This document shows positions 37,346 to 50,563 of a stretch of 64,000 bases of DNA, piece by piece. Both the position numbers and the translations under genes were made by a program. The first letter of the stretch is position 1. Each line of letters starts with the position of its first letter. The DNA is from Wuchereria bancrofti (Eukaryota > Nematoda > Chromadorea > Rhabditida > Onchocercidae). The DNA lies in the NCBI GenBank assembly GCA_005281725.1, contig SSBO01000001.1, positions 3,518,399 through 3,582,398 on the forward strand. The letters run 5' to 3'. The notes below the pieces were generated by a model that did no database searches, was not told the origin of the DNA, and saw only the letters and a list, made by a program, of their open reading frames with translations.

Positions 37346-40300
37346 TGAGAAATTTGGGCATGCATTGCATGACGATCTCACATTGTCTGCCATCTGTAAG
37401 GTAACTAACTGGAAATTCTGGCCTTTACGTGTCAGTAACTTTTCAATGACCCGACAGAATTTGTTTTAGAAAATAAAACAGAAAGAGAGTGAGGGGAACC
37501 GGCGAGTTCGTTTAAGTCGACGTGCGTGGAAGTACCGGATTGATGATGATGAGAGTGAAAAAGAAGCTTGCATGCAACGCTGCGCATATGTTAGTCGTCG
37601 AACGCAACTGGCGTGTAAAAATTATCGGCCATCCTCAGAGTTGACAGTTGAAGGTTTCTGTGAAGTGGTATGGTATTTTTAATAATCTATCGATTGCTAA
37701 TATAAATCTCTCTAAGAAACTCATTTTGCATCTTTAATACAGCTGTGCTTCCGTTTGAAGGCACAATGCATTAAGAGGTTGAATAGTTTTAGAAGAGATT
37801 TAAATATATTAGATTATTCTGCGCAGAAATACTACCTGAGATAATTTAAAATAAAAAAAGCTTCTATTCCTATTGTTTTTAAAGCATACTCATTTCTTCC
37901 AACAATTGGCACAGCATGCTATGGCGGAACAACGTCGCATTGAAAAAACTTTGCTCAATAAAGCGAAAGATGTATCCATGACGTGAGTTCTTGTATCCAT
38001 GTGGTTACCAGTCTTCTTGATTTTTGGGGATGAGATTTTCTATAAACAGATCCAAAGAAATCTAAATTTGATACACTGATAAAAGGAAAATGAAAAATAT
38101 CCTTCTGAAGTCCAAAAAATTATATTAGGCAACCAGAAGCAAACAACTTTTTAGTATTGATGATGAAACATTGATGACGGTAGAAGATTGGGCTTGTGCA
38201 GAACAAAATCTGTTCAATGATCTTCTTTTGGATGACGATGATGAAGATCCTCTAAAGTAATATATGGTTCTTTAGCAAGTTGTTTGTTTACATAATAGTA
38301 TGCATTTTTTGATGAAATGTGATCATAACGCTGTGCGTAACCGTACACTGATCTCTTAAAAGAAGAAATGAAAAAATGGAATTGCAAAAAATTGAATTTC
38401 TTCAAATAAAAAGTGGAATTCATTCTATCTTTTATCCAGTTCCTAATTTTTTCACATCCTTACGTATGGAAAAGTAGTTACATATTTTTTACTGTTTAAC
38501 AACTGGTATTTTAAACAGGAATGCTGAAGTTTGGACTGATGAAGAAGTAGTTCGCTGTCAACTAATTGCTCTGGAGCGGAAATTATCTGTTACTCGTGAT
38601 TTGCGAAAATTAATAGCCGAAAAAGTGCGTCGTCTCACTGTTTCGTACGCCAAGGTTATGCGAGAAGATCAAAAGAAAGGTAGTTTATGAACATATGCTC
38701 TTAAGACGTATTACGCTATATTTGTTGTAGAAAATCTCACTCATTTTCATCCTCCAAATACTATATGGAATGTTCTGGAATTAAGAATTAACTTTTGAAG
38801 AAATTATTTAAATTAATGAATATGTATGTGGAAACAAACCAAACTTTTCAGAGGAACAAAAAGTTGAAGATAGTCACTTACGGGAGATTCAACTTGCTAA
38901 TAGGAAGTACCATTCATATCATTCGGCAAAGAACCAATATATGTTGAGAAGGCTGAAAGCAAGGCTTGAGTGGGACGGTTCTGAAGAACACAAATTAGAT
39001 TATCTTAAAACAGATGACATAAAATGTGCACAGTGTATCTTCCTTATTCCTGAAGTAAGTCCTGTTTTACCTTTGGAAAGTATCGTAGATTATTTTCCCG
39101 AATCATCAATTTAATTTCCAATCGGTTTTGCCTGATATCTTAGCTATTTGTGTGGATTTTTAGTGGCTAGGAATGCTCATTATTGAATATACATTGATTT
39201 TTGAGTACAACTTTTCTAAACAGTTGATATTCAGAACAGTGTTCCGTCGAATGACAAATATTACGAAGCGGTCACTACAACAAATTCTGAAATAAGGAAA
39301 GAGCCAAATGAAGTGAGTGTAGAGCACGATTCTCACGTTATTCGAATTCTATTAAACAAATTATGTGAACAAATCGAGCGAGTTTTGGATTTTGGGAAAG
39401 ACCTGAAATGTATTTCTCATGAGAATGAAAATGAGTTAGGGATAAAGAAAGTGCATCATTGTTCGAACTGGACACTTCCAAAAATAAATCACTGTGTTGC
39501 ACGTAAGTTTGTTAACTAACTGTACTTCATACGCTTGACATCTACATTACTGTGTACTGACGTTATGTTTTTCGTTTAATCTGTTACTCAGTTGATTTAT
39601 ATATGTACTTATTTGTTAATTGAATATTTGCGCTGATTTTTATGATTTAAGACATTTATGATGATCATCGACAACGTCTTTTTGCACCATGTACAGAATG
39701 CGGCGCCCTTGGTTTAGATTTTGGTGACGGATTGAACTTCTGTTTCAGGCATATTGGTTAGTGCAGTTTTTCTTTTGTTTCCATAGTTCTTGAATGCTCT
39801 GCAGTTTTCTCATATTTTGTACTATCTGACTACCGTTTTTTGGAAGGACATGGTAATTATAATTCCAAAGATTAGTTAAACATGTTTTCTAACAGATTAT
39901 ACTTTCTCCAGGAATTTCTTTGCCTTTATCCTCAGTACCCTTAATTTTAATAATTTTGCGATATAGCATAACGTTTTATAGCTCTAATTGATTTTTTTGC
40001 TCTTTCCATACTCATTTTACCTTTTCCATCGGAGTACCATTTTTATATGGCATACTTTTTTCCATTTTAATATTATAATTTAGGTCGTTCTGATTATTTT
40101 CCAGCTAAAAAAAATCATAGTTCAACCAGTACTATGGAACAATGGGAAACAATTACCGTGCAGCAAGGAGTAGTTCCAATGAACAACACATCGAATGTTC
40201 GTAGTGCTCTGTCTGTTGGACAGGTATAATATTTACTCCGATTTGTTCGAAGACTTCTTAAGAAGTGATATGGAGTATTATTTGTCCATTAGATTTGGTG

Positions 40301-43300
40301 GTTTTTTTGTAAGGGTATAATATTTACTTTCTTTTGGTTCAACTTCGTTCTCAGTGAAGTCAGAGTTCGTTTTATTTATGTGTCTCTTTGCTTCAAATCA
40401 CCGCATTCAACAAGAAACATCTGAATTTTATTCCTTAGCGTTAAGATTTTAAGAGTTAAGAATTTTATTCCTTAGAGAAGAATTTTATTCCTTAGTCTTT
40501 GATTCATCTTATCCTTTTTCTGTCATCAGAGTGATTTTTACACTCAGAGTGATGTGAAGTCTGATTCGAAGCCGTTAACAGATCCTTCTGCTATTGCTAC
40601 TGATGGTAGAGGTTAGTTGTATTCATTTTTCTTTTTAAATACTTAAGTTCTGATTACATATTGCAAAAATTGAGACTGTTCTTTAATATTAAAACTTTGA
40701 AATATAAGATTATTAGTTTTATGTTCATGAATCGACGGTTATGAAGTCATTGTGTACGTAATATTGATATCTTTTTTTATGGTCGTTATTGTTAGCATCG
40801 TTGACAATCTTTTTTTTTATCTTCAGTTTAATTGTCTAAATATTTTTATATATCCATTTCACTGTTTTCCCCTGTTCGTATTTCTGTTCATAACACGGAT
40901 AATATTAGGAAATTCGTCTTCGGTTTCTTTCTTGTACAACAGAAGGATTACCTAATAATTTATAGGAGATACTGATGAAGAAAATAAGGAATTACCAATA
41001 AAATTCGTTGTCATTGATGAAAGAAGAGAAGAGAAAAATGGAACTGATGTAAAAATAAATATACCAGCTAAAGGGATCTGTTTAAGGTCTGTTTATTTAC
41101 ATAGTATATGTTTGGTAAGATGTAGTATTTTTTTGTTGCTTCTCATTTTTTATTTTATCATATATATTTTTCTTTATTATTATACATTTTATTGTATAAA
41201 GCTGGAATATTCAGCAATAGCAACGAAGAATTCAAATAATATATTAAAATAATAAACCTTCCTCTAACCCTTCATTGTGACTGATTCCTTTTCTTCGTAC
41301 ATCCCTTTTTTTCACTTCCGAAGACAAATTTTCAAATTTTTGGTAAATTTTGCATTGTATTTCAACAATCTCTGTTTTTGTTCCAGAAACTCTGGAGACG
41401 TATTACTACAGCATGGTGTGTCAATACACAAGTCATGGCATGAAGAAGACCTTCATTCTTGTGCTCGAACTAGACCCTTTGTGACCGAGAATTTTCCCAA
41501 AACCAAAATAAGGTCTACTTCATGGATTTAATTGTTTTTGCATATTTATTAGTTTTGCTAAAGCTTCTGAACTAACTTGAATTTATCGAAAATATTTTGC
41601 ACATCGTTTGCTTGAGCCAATCTATCAAATAATAAAATTAATGCGTTCCAGACGAACCCCTGGAACTCGATATTCACTGTCAGACGTCAGAGATTATTTA
41701 GGCGGTGAGTTTTGGTGGAATTTAATTTTAAATCAGTGGTTAAGTATCGTCTGCAGCAACTAATTTTTTGGTCGGTCATAACTTCTTCGAATCGTCTGCA
41801 AATATATTTCGCTGTATGTCGATACCCTTAGTGTTTCGATTCATTTTTTGCATCGAATACTAAATTCCGATTTTATATTGATTATTCATTTCTTTTTATT
41901 ATACTTTGTTGTAGGTAAACTCTCAAAGTAAGTGTCCTGAAGTTTTTTTTTGCAGGTAATATGTTAAACTCCTCCATATATCGTTCACAAGAACAGCTTT
42001 CGAAATCAATGGTGCAGGATCTTTTGAGTGGTGGACCGACCAGAGCAGCAGCATCAGCATCACAGTTAATTTCTAGGCGAATTGCAGTCCCCACTGCTGC
42101 TACTTTTACTCCCAAGATTGGATTCAGAAGGTAATTCTGATTTGGTCAACTTCTAATAGTTGAGCTATTCGTTTTAAGTAGATTTATAAAAATTTTAGGG
42201 ATTTCCTTATTAAGAAATGTAAATATATTTGTTTAACATGTAAAAAATTTTATCTTTGTACACTGTCCAATAATAAATTCATGCAGATCTTAAACCCTTA
42301 AAGTTGTTAAACTTGAAGCTGTTAATTGGTTCATTGACAAATTTTCATTTACCTTGTCAGTTTGCAAGTCTACTTCACATTCAGCTAATATGCAAATTCA
42401 ATATTACATATCATTTTCAGTTTTCACAATAAATTGAAGTAAACATGGCAAATTTAACTGAAAATTAATACGAAAGAAAAATCTTATATTTTGAAAGAAT
42501 TAGATACATATATATCAGTACTTTTCAACCATACTAAACTTTTCAAATAATGAACTATCATTCCTTATGTTTCAGAACTCTTTATAATACAGCAGTCAAT
42601 AGATCGACTATTGAGGCGCCTGAAATGATATCATTGGGTTCAACAAGCAGTGCATCTCTTGCGTCAGCATCGATGAATTTAACATCTGCATCTTCAAGAT
42701 CCGCTTTACAAAAACCAGTAACTTTTTCTATTCTTGAAAAATTTATCCTGCTTTAGTCTTAAATTTTTTTTTTTTATTTTTTTTTTCTGCTTTAGTCTTA
42801 ATTTTATAGATTGTATTGCGAAATCGCACAGGAGCGTCTCCTGTCCCTGGTCAGCCTGTACGCTTACCATCACGCTATATTGCTACTGTAGGTAAGTTAA
42901 AGTCATTATTTTAGATCTAAGTGTTGAAAAAAAACTCGATTTTCCGTTCACCTATGTTATTAGTTTATAATTATGTTTGTTTGCCTTAAGTATATTTGTA
43001 CAGGCGCTTCTCGTCCATTACCGAACTGGCGTAACCGCAGTACCATTTCATTGGATAGTAGAATAAGACGGGCACCAACAAATGTTGTTTTACCAATGGA
43101 TTACTCTAACCGGTAATTTTTCTTAATAGTTTAAGAACAGTGATTGTAGGATGGAGAACTTTAGGTAATGTTTATTTTGCTTCTACTATGTTGTCTTTTC
43201 TGATGGGAGAGAGATTATTCAACGGATCCAGACAGTGTAGTGTAATTTAACAATTGACTGAATTGGTTAAGAGGAGAAATGTTTGAGATAACAAGTTGCT

Positions 43301-45373
43301 TTAGCATTTTATTATTCTTCCAGACTGTAGACTCAAATACCATAAGAAGTAAAGTATCGATTATTTTTGAAAAAGGATAAAAATAAGTAATATACCGATT
43401 ATTTTTGAAAAAAGGATAAAAAAGGGAAAATAAGTCGTAGGAGATTATTTACAATATGAATTAAAATTTTGGGGACAAAAATAGATTACCTAAATTATTT
43501 GAGCAATTGTAGACCTGTGAATACAGCAGCATCCAGAATTGGCCCCTATTTCCGACAGCATGACGAACGACAATTCATCAGCGGTGAGTTTCTTTTAAAT
43601 TACTTTTTTAGACTTTTCAAGTATTTAATAAATAAGATTTTATTTATAGGTGATTCATGCATTTTTATTGTTTAAGCTCTTTTCGTGTATTAAACGAATA
43701 TGAATTAAGACGGCGATGTCTAACCGTCTTATTTAATGCACTTTTAGCTTTATCAGTAGTATGTACTCACTTATCCTACTTCCGGGAATTGATATGGGGT
43801 CTAGTTTCTTGGAATTCTTCGTTCCCATATTTATTTTGACTTCCAAATATTTCTTGTAGCACTTTCATTATAAGGCTTTTATTGTTGGTCCGTATCGAAA
43901 TTATTCTCGTCTTGTTGAGAGTGATTTTATTTGATATATTTTACACTTGATTATTGATCTTGTATCGTACTTAGCTGTAGTTCCTTTTAAACTTGCGGAA
44001 TTTTTTGATGCATGACTGATTCTTCAAAGTCTGCAGTTTGGAAGCTTTTCTCTGAGTTGCATATATTTAACAGTGTTGTCTACCTTTTTCGTTAAGATGA
44101 ATTTATAGCTTAAATATTTACAGGAAATGCACGCTCGAGGCTTATTGCTATTGATTCTTTGTCTTATACTGCTCCACGAGTTCAGTCACGTTCTTCTTAT
44201 CCTCTTCCGACATTTCGACAGGTCCCATTTTACTGTTTCCTTCCGTTTACTGTGAATGGGATCTACTTGCAAAGCATTTGTAATTCTAATGCTTTATTCA
44301 GGAGATCTCGAGACCGGTGGTTTGTCGACCCCGCATAACAGCTGAACCGAGAGCACCATCAACAGCCGAGACTCTGGAAACAGCAGCAGCTGTAGCTAGT
44401 ATAGCTGCAGATTTAGAAGCATCTGAGGATAAGGAAGATGAAGTTAATGGTAAATTATTAGCAGGCCGATTTATAATTTCAATCTATTGAGCAGGTTTTT
44501 CCGAATTTTTCAATAATTAGCATTGAAAGCTTTAAAAATTAAAAACTGCGAGAAACTGGTGGTGTTAACACTCTTAACACTCTGTTACAGTTTCAGTTGG
44601 AGGAAAGAGCAGATCTTTATACATTTTGTCATCAACATTTCTGTATAAGCGAAATTGGTTATGAAAAATAAGATTTTCCATAATTAACCTGTGTTCTTCT
44701 AAGTAATTGCGGTTAATATTTCAAAGAAAATTTCTAGAAATAATTGGTAAGCCCGATTCATCTGCTTGGCAGACCGCTGAAGAATCACCAATCGGTAAGA
44801 AATTGCGTTCTGAACAACGTGTAACAACTGGATCAGCTGATAAAAGTAGAAAAAGGTATCTTATTCTGTTCTTTGAAACTGGCATGCCTTCTGAGAAATA
44901 TGAATTCTGGATTCCCACTGGAAAAAGAAACTACCAGTATGGAAATGTAAGAATGGACTTGTACAATATTGTGTATAGTTATACAATATTAAAATGTCTG
45001 TCGTGATGACAATTTTCTTAACAGCTTTTCTGTTATTATGAAAATTTAGTATATTATGAACATCTTATGTATCGAATACGCGAAAACCTCGTAGGGAAAA
45101 AAATTACTGAGCTGAAATAATTGTGTAACTTTAATATTGGAACTCAGTTGATAGGCATGTATTTGTAGGGATGTACTAAATGCATCTGGAACCAACAGTA
45201 AACGCTCAGCTGCCTTGCTTTCAAGGCAGTCGAGTAATGAAAGTACGGAAGATGGATTAGCGGTGCTTGCAATGGCTGCTGCTTCACGAGCTTTCGATTC
45301 TGAACAGTCATCACCGCCTTCCAAAAAATCCAAGTATGGCCAGTTAGGCTTGGAAGAAGAAGATGATGAGTGA
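37326..45373 (+). CDS. KANSL2/NSL2-like chromatin regulator with a long C-terminal extension
   Basis: Homologue of KANSL2, a scaffold subunit of the NSL complex that carries the MOF histone H4K16 acetyltransferase; nuclear. Twenty-two exons, all in phase, give 949 residues (human 492). Key exons: 37326-37400, 37470-37667, 37915-37982, 38155-38256, 38519-38679, 38852-39054, 39235-39502, 39652-39756; then fourteen from 40084-40223 to 45169-45373. The first Cys/His module reads CMQRCAYVSRRTQLACKN..FCEVHA. The DPLKNAEVWTDEEVV motif matches human DPLKHAGVYTAEEVA and leads into a coiled, charged helix. The second module is HCSNWTLPKINHCVA-HIYDD..LFAPCTECG..FCFRHI. From about residue 400 onward it is low-complexity, rich in Ser, Arg, Thr and Ala, with many SR and RP dipeptides, ending EEEDDE. 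An in-frame ATG at 37251 would lengthen the start. A separate downstream gene cannot be excluded, but no phase break is seen. Confidence 0.8.
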
Positions 45374-46330
45374 GGCAAATCATTTACACTTAAATTGCAA
45401 AAACGTAAAACCATACTTGATTATGTTTTAATCCCGAGTTTTATCAAGTAGGAAGACAATTATATATTACATGAAGTGAGCGGTGGCTTTGAACTTCAAT
45501 TTTTTGTTATTCTTATTGCTTTTTAATAGTTGAAACTGATTAACCTGAGACCACGACCACTGGTTGAGGTGATCCCACTCCAGAGCTTATCGTTATATTA
45601 TTTAGCTCGAATAATTTTGATGATTAATGATTCTCGTCCAACTACTTTAAATGCTGGGAAAGTATTGGTTATTACATTGTAAGATAAAAGAAATATTTGA
45701 AAATAAATGTTTTTATTGAATATCATAATTCTATACTTTAGACTGATTACTTATAATTACGTGGCCTCACCATTTATTGTGAACTTATCATTATGTATTC
45801 GTTTTAATACTATAACATTAAATGTACTGAAATACCGAACCTTGTTATTTTCAGGTAATTCAACAAAATCGTGTGAGTAATGTGTGAGCTGCAAGTAAAC
45901 AGATATTCCTTCTTTATATGTGATGTTTATCCAGAGACGCTAAGTAAAGCTTCTACATGATTATAATTTCCCAATTAATATTACTGATATCGATTCATTT
46001 CTTTAGAAACAGTATAATTGTTCGTTTTTAAAAGATTTGATGATACGGTAGGAAAATTATAGCAGAAAAGAAATATATGCAAAAGTTTTGCTGCGATGTT
46101 TATTAGACTCGTATTTTATTTCCACGGTTACGTTAAATTTATTGTTTTGATTTCGGTAGAAACCATCAATAAAGGTTTATAATTTTCTAGTTATGGTATT
46201 TAATACTGTGTTATTTTTGTTGGGAATAAAATGCAGTCTTTTTTTCTTTTTTATTAGGATTAAAACGTTCTTGATATTTCGAAGAGGATAAAGATGGCGG
46301 TAATGCATTTATGGTAGTAGTTTGTTTTTA

Positions 46331-46372
46331 GATCACTACAAAGACTTTCAATTGAAAGTCTTTGTAGTGATC
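46331..46372. repeat. Perfect 42-base palindrome
   Basis: The 21-base half GATCACTACAAAGACTTTCA-A is followed directly by its exact reverse complement with no spacer, centred on TTCAATTGAA. The next flanking bases do not pair. It lies 58 bases past the farthest possible bestrophin stop. Confidence 0.95.
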
Positions 46373-46429
46373 ACATCTCTTGACATATAAAAATAAATCA
46401 TTGTGGATTGCAGATTTCATATTACATTT

Positions 46430-46655
46430 TCACTGGTCAGAAGTAAGTGCAAGAACCGGGTGACTATCTTCACTCAATTTTATTGCCATATGACAAATCG
46501 AATATCTTTTAACCTGTAATGGTTCTCCAATCTGATTTCGAAATCTTCCAAAGTACTGATTGAATGCTGTAATTATCAAACTCATCGTTACTGTCATAGG
46601 TCGTTTTCTTTTTATACTTATGACACGGCTGCTTGTATCCCTGGGTGGCTCATTT
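46430..46655 (-). other. Possible terminal exon of the bestrophin gene
   Basis: A minus-strand frame of 74 codons (NEPPRDTSS, SIKRKRPMTVTM, IGEPLQVKRYS) ends in TGA at 46430-46432. After an AG at 46656-46657 it is in phase with a GTCGTG donor in the last confident bestrophin exon (exon end 47783). Joining them gives 423 residues, a commoner nematode bestrophin length than 350. The acceptor lacks a pyrimidine tract, so this is tentative. Confidence 0.3.
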
Positions 46656-46898
46656 CTGGGATTCATTTAATGATCATATTCCATAAACCCATTTAAGATG
46701 AGAAACCCGGAGGGATTTTCTTTTTTTAAGTTATGCGTATATTACTGCGTGAACTTGAGTGAGAAACATAGATAATACTAAAACATTACTTGCATATTGT
46801 AGTATGATGTAACTTTCTTTGGCAGGACTGGGAATTGTCCTTTCGGAATGGCAAAAATGTGGAAAAGCAAAACTAAGACATCGCCAGGAATTAATTTC

Positions 46899-46954
46899 AG
46901 AAAGCTATTTTAGCTTACACTGTTGGACCAGAGTATAAGCTAAAATAGCTTTCT
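46899..46954. repeat. Perfect 19-base-pair hairpin
   Basis: AGAAAGCTATTTTAGCTTA at 46899-46917 is the exact reverse complement of 46936-46954, separated by an 18-base loop. Confidence 0.95.
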
Positions 46955-47775
46955 TTTTTCTTGGCAGACTTTCTATAGCTTGAATTTCCTCATGCACAGT
47001 AAAGGGTGCCACCTGTGAAGCGGCAGAGGAATGCACTGTTAGATTCATACTCCACTTAAGTTCGGTAAGGTGTTCAGAGAGGATAAACCTTTCACAAAAT
47101 AAAAAAGTGGCAGATTCTCTGCAGTGAATCAATGAGAAGAGTGCTCCAACCTGCAATACATGTTAGTTCTAATGGCTCAAGATATGGGACTTCCTAGGAA
47201 TGATCGAATTTTATTTTTTCTTGGCTTTAAAACTTCTAGAAAAAATATTTCATTCCAGCGAATATGACACATAGCGGAGTAATGCAAATCGTATAATAAC
47301 AAAATCTATTATTTCCGGCTTCGGGACAGCAATTTTATAAATGAAAATGATAAGTTCGGACTATTAAGAGTACTGCCACACACAAAACTGCACCTTCATA
47401 GCTTTCCTTTCACATTGTTTTAAAATATTTCCATGCAACACATTGATTCCCATCATAAATCGATAATTTTACACCACCTCAGACCCATATCAATTACCTG
47501 TACCACTCCATAAATCAAAAATCAGAAATTGCATTGAAAACATGGATCATTCTTGTGCCTGCATATATATATATGGTTGTGGCTATCTTCCACGTAAACT
47601 AATTGTTTCAGTTAATAAATTTTAATGATTTCTACGGCAGATGACAACTATTGATGCTGGGATTTAGATAATTTTATTTTAATTTTGTCCATCACATGTG
47701 AACACTAGTAATGAAATCGCAATTTTTTGAGAAACTTAGATTCTTTTCATTTTTGCCACTTTCAAATAAATCAAA

Positions 47776-50563
47776 TCACGACTTTTCAAAAGATGCCGAA
47801 AAGCTATCATGTGTTGGTGAGTGCAAGTTCGGTACAACATTACGGTATATGTCGACGATGTATAGACCAGTCTGAAAAACAGTTCATGAAACTTTAAACC
47901 TTGGATCGCTCTATGGTGAATGTCAAACGTCATTGTGCATTACGTGGATGTCATCATGCACTTCGCCAGTTACTCTAGTGTCACTGTAATACGCACTTTA
48001 GTAAAGTTAATAAGTCATTCGAAAGGATAACTCTTCCGAAAAACCAATATACAATGTAATTTTTTTTCTGACTCATTTACATAGCTTTCGAGACCTTACG
48101 TGTGTCCTACGTTGCCTCACTAATAATACTAACTATTGCTACTTTTTGGAAACAGTTATCAAGCGTGGGTCCTGTATATGTAACTTTATATTTCTATTTA
48201 TACATCTTAATAATGTAAATTTCAGAAACACACAGCCAGATTCTTGTCAATGAAAAAGCTGCAGTCTAAATCGTCGTCATCTTCACCAAATGAATTGAGT
48301 AAATTCATTGCTACTTTCATCCACCCGACATAAAATAAAAATTCGACCATCGTCATCACAGGTAACACGGTATCGAACTGTAAACAATAGCACCAATATA
48401 CTCTTTGTTGTTTTTCTCTATGTGAATAGAAATTGCAAAATTTACACTGCATAAACCCGAAATTAAAATTCATTAAAATTTAGACTTAGCCCTCCTACAA
48501 ATGTTATTATCCTTTTAATATTTAGCTGCTGCTTAATGAGAAAATTCGAAGGAAAACAAAAGATAGGAAAATTTATATGTCAAAGATGCCGATGGCATGT
48601 CCATGAAAATGAATGATTGTGACATACGTGAAATTCGAGGTCGTTCTTAACAGCTGGTAGGAAATGTTGCCTTGCAAAGAGGCATACGAGATAATAAAAG
48701 TAAACGGAAATGGTTATCACCTGGAAATTTTCAACGCATTCACAGAAGCCTGCATAATTTCTTATCTTACATAAAAATGACAATACGGCCAAATAGTATT
48801 AAAATGAGTATACTAAGATGCCGTATTATTAGAAATTTGAAATGAACCGACGAAATATTGGCATATTGTATGAAGGATAAGCATTTAATCAGTCGATAGC
48901 TAGAAGATGGTTTGCAAAAAAACAGTCTGATGATAGCATCAAGCTTTCCAGATGACATTCTAGAGCATAATGTCTGGTTCAATCCTCAGTCCAATTTGAC
49001 TACATTTCAGGATTACTGGTTTTTTACAACTTATTATTTATGATGCATGATTATGGATAGAAAGATATAAATCTGTTAGAATACCTGTGGATAAACCAAA
49101 GGTAAAGGCACCCAATCGTAATTTATCAATGTTTGTAGGCAATCTTTGAAGACTCTCAGTTCCTGAAAGAACAAAAAGTTCAGCAAAATTCATTCTTTGA
49201 GGACAGAAGTATAAAATAATACCAACGTCGACAAGTTTGCTCATTTCCAAATCATTTATCACTTTTCCACTCTTTCTAGCGTCCAACACGTGCGTCACTG
49301 ACCAAGTTATTGGTAGCCAGTACTTATCGTATGGTATTTCAAAACTTTCGAATTTTTCCAGCTCTTTCTTCGTCATAAATCCTGCAAAGTTTTCTTCTGT
49401 TTAAGAGGCCAGTGGTAGATATTTTTTTACCTAAAATCAGTTTGATACTTTAAACCGTAAGCGAACTTGAACTACCCGGTTCATTTTCTCAAGGTTTTCT
49501 GTAGCCGGTTCCGGCGACTGCAGACGTAAGGGCATGAATGCGCTCGCCTCTAATAAAGGTCATAAATACCTGCTTCCACCAAAGTACTCATTGTAGGAAA
49601 GCGTTTCCGAATGCGTACACTGATATTTCGAAGTACCAAACACTGTGCCAAACAAGCGTTCCGTACAATAGTTCGACGACACATTCGGGATTCTTCATCT
49701 TCACCCTGCACGCAGCCACTGACGAATAGCGCCAAACTAGGTTTTTATTCAGTAATGAAAGTGAATCACCAAACAATTAATATGGAAGAGAGAAAACTAA
49801 TATAAAATTAAAACTGAGAGATTAGCATGCTCATATTTCTTGCCAGATAATTCTGAAGAAATAGAAACATACGGTGGGAGTATTACAAACCTTTCTATGA
49901 AACCCATATTTTGGAGTAAAACGTTCCATCGAGTGGCGACAGATGAGACGAAAAAGCCCAAGATAAATATGAGATTACTACGATTCAAATATTTCCCGAA
50001 GTATATTGCAGTTCGCTCAAACACGCTGAAATATCTCTAATTTGAATAAATATTTAAGATTGAATCAATAGAAATATTTGGCTATTTCATATCTCACTTT
50101 CTAATCATCAAGTAGTATATTGGATTGGTCAGTACCGAAACTTATTCTCAAGTACAGCCTCATATAAATGATCAATATCAAAAGTGCAGCATGATTGTTT
50201 ACACCAGAAATCACTAAGCCGTGGTAATTTTGATGCTACATTAATAGGTTCACTTTATTTAACCAAAAAAAAGGAAACATAAAGAGATGATGAGCTGTAA
50301 TTAGTGATGAAGTAAAAGAAAGTTCTTCAAATTATTCCATACTTTACATGCGTGATTAAAAAATTGGAAAAAAAAGACCTTTTCACTTGTTGACTCATGA
50401 ACCATTCCGATTTATAATAGCAAGTGACAAGCAAATACAAAATTGTCCAAATAAATAATTCTTTCAGGACAATTTTCCATATGCTGGCTTTCCAACGAAA
50501 TAGCAATTTTAGGAATGCAAACACGGATGCAGTGGAAATGTCTAAATTATATGATATAACCAT
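47776..50563 (-). CDS. Bestrophin-family anion channel
   Basis: Calcium-gated chloride/bicarbonate channel of the plasma membrane; nematodes carry many paralogues, so no symbol is assigned. Eight minus-strand exons (50563-50379, 50025-49891, 49736-49570, 49381-49227, 49162-49085, 48720-48628, 48377-48234, 47871-47776) join in phase to 350 residues. The N terminus MVISYNLDISTASVFAFLKL and LLFRWKASIWK match the family start. Next come ERTAIYFGKYLN, ILGFFVSSVATRWN, the RNISVRIRKRFPTMSTLVEAG block, LPITWSVTHVLDARKSGK and NYDWVPLPLVYPQ. VITISVYFYYLVCLFARQ forms a membrane segment. FYVGWMKVAMNLLNSFGEDDDD carries the calcium-binding acidic clasp. The ending is uncertain: either TGA at 47776-47778 or a further exon at 46430-46655. 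The GTTGGT donor after 49227 is weak but phase requires it. Confidence 0.88.

Larger units (their letters stand above)
45374..47775. other. Convergent region between the KANSL2-like and bestrophin genes
   Basis: Contains AATAAA at 45702-45707, a likely KANSL2-like polyadenylation signal. It also holds a perfect palindrome at 46331-46372, a 19-base-pair hairpin at 46899-46954, and one possible bestrophin exon at 46430-46655, listed separately. The 46905-47156 minus frame lies over the hairpin and is not called. Confidence 0.5.

Noticed and set aside
46905..47156. Minus-strand open frame as a bestrophin tail
   Set aside because: Its end lies inside a perfect hairpin and the sequence lacks resemblance to bestrophin tails.
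48767..48982. Hydrophobic minus-strand frame (SILILILFGRIVIF) as a bestrophin membrane exon
   Set aside because: The exon at 48628-48720 supplies the expected segment (VITISVYFYYLVCLFARQ) and joins both neighbours in phase, leaving no room for this one.
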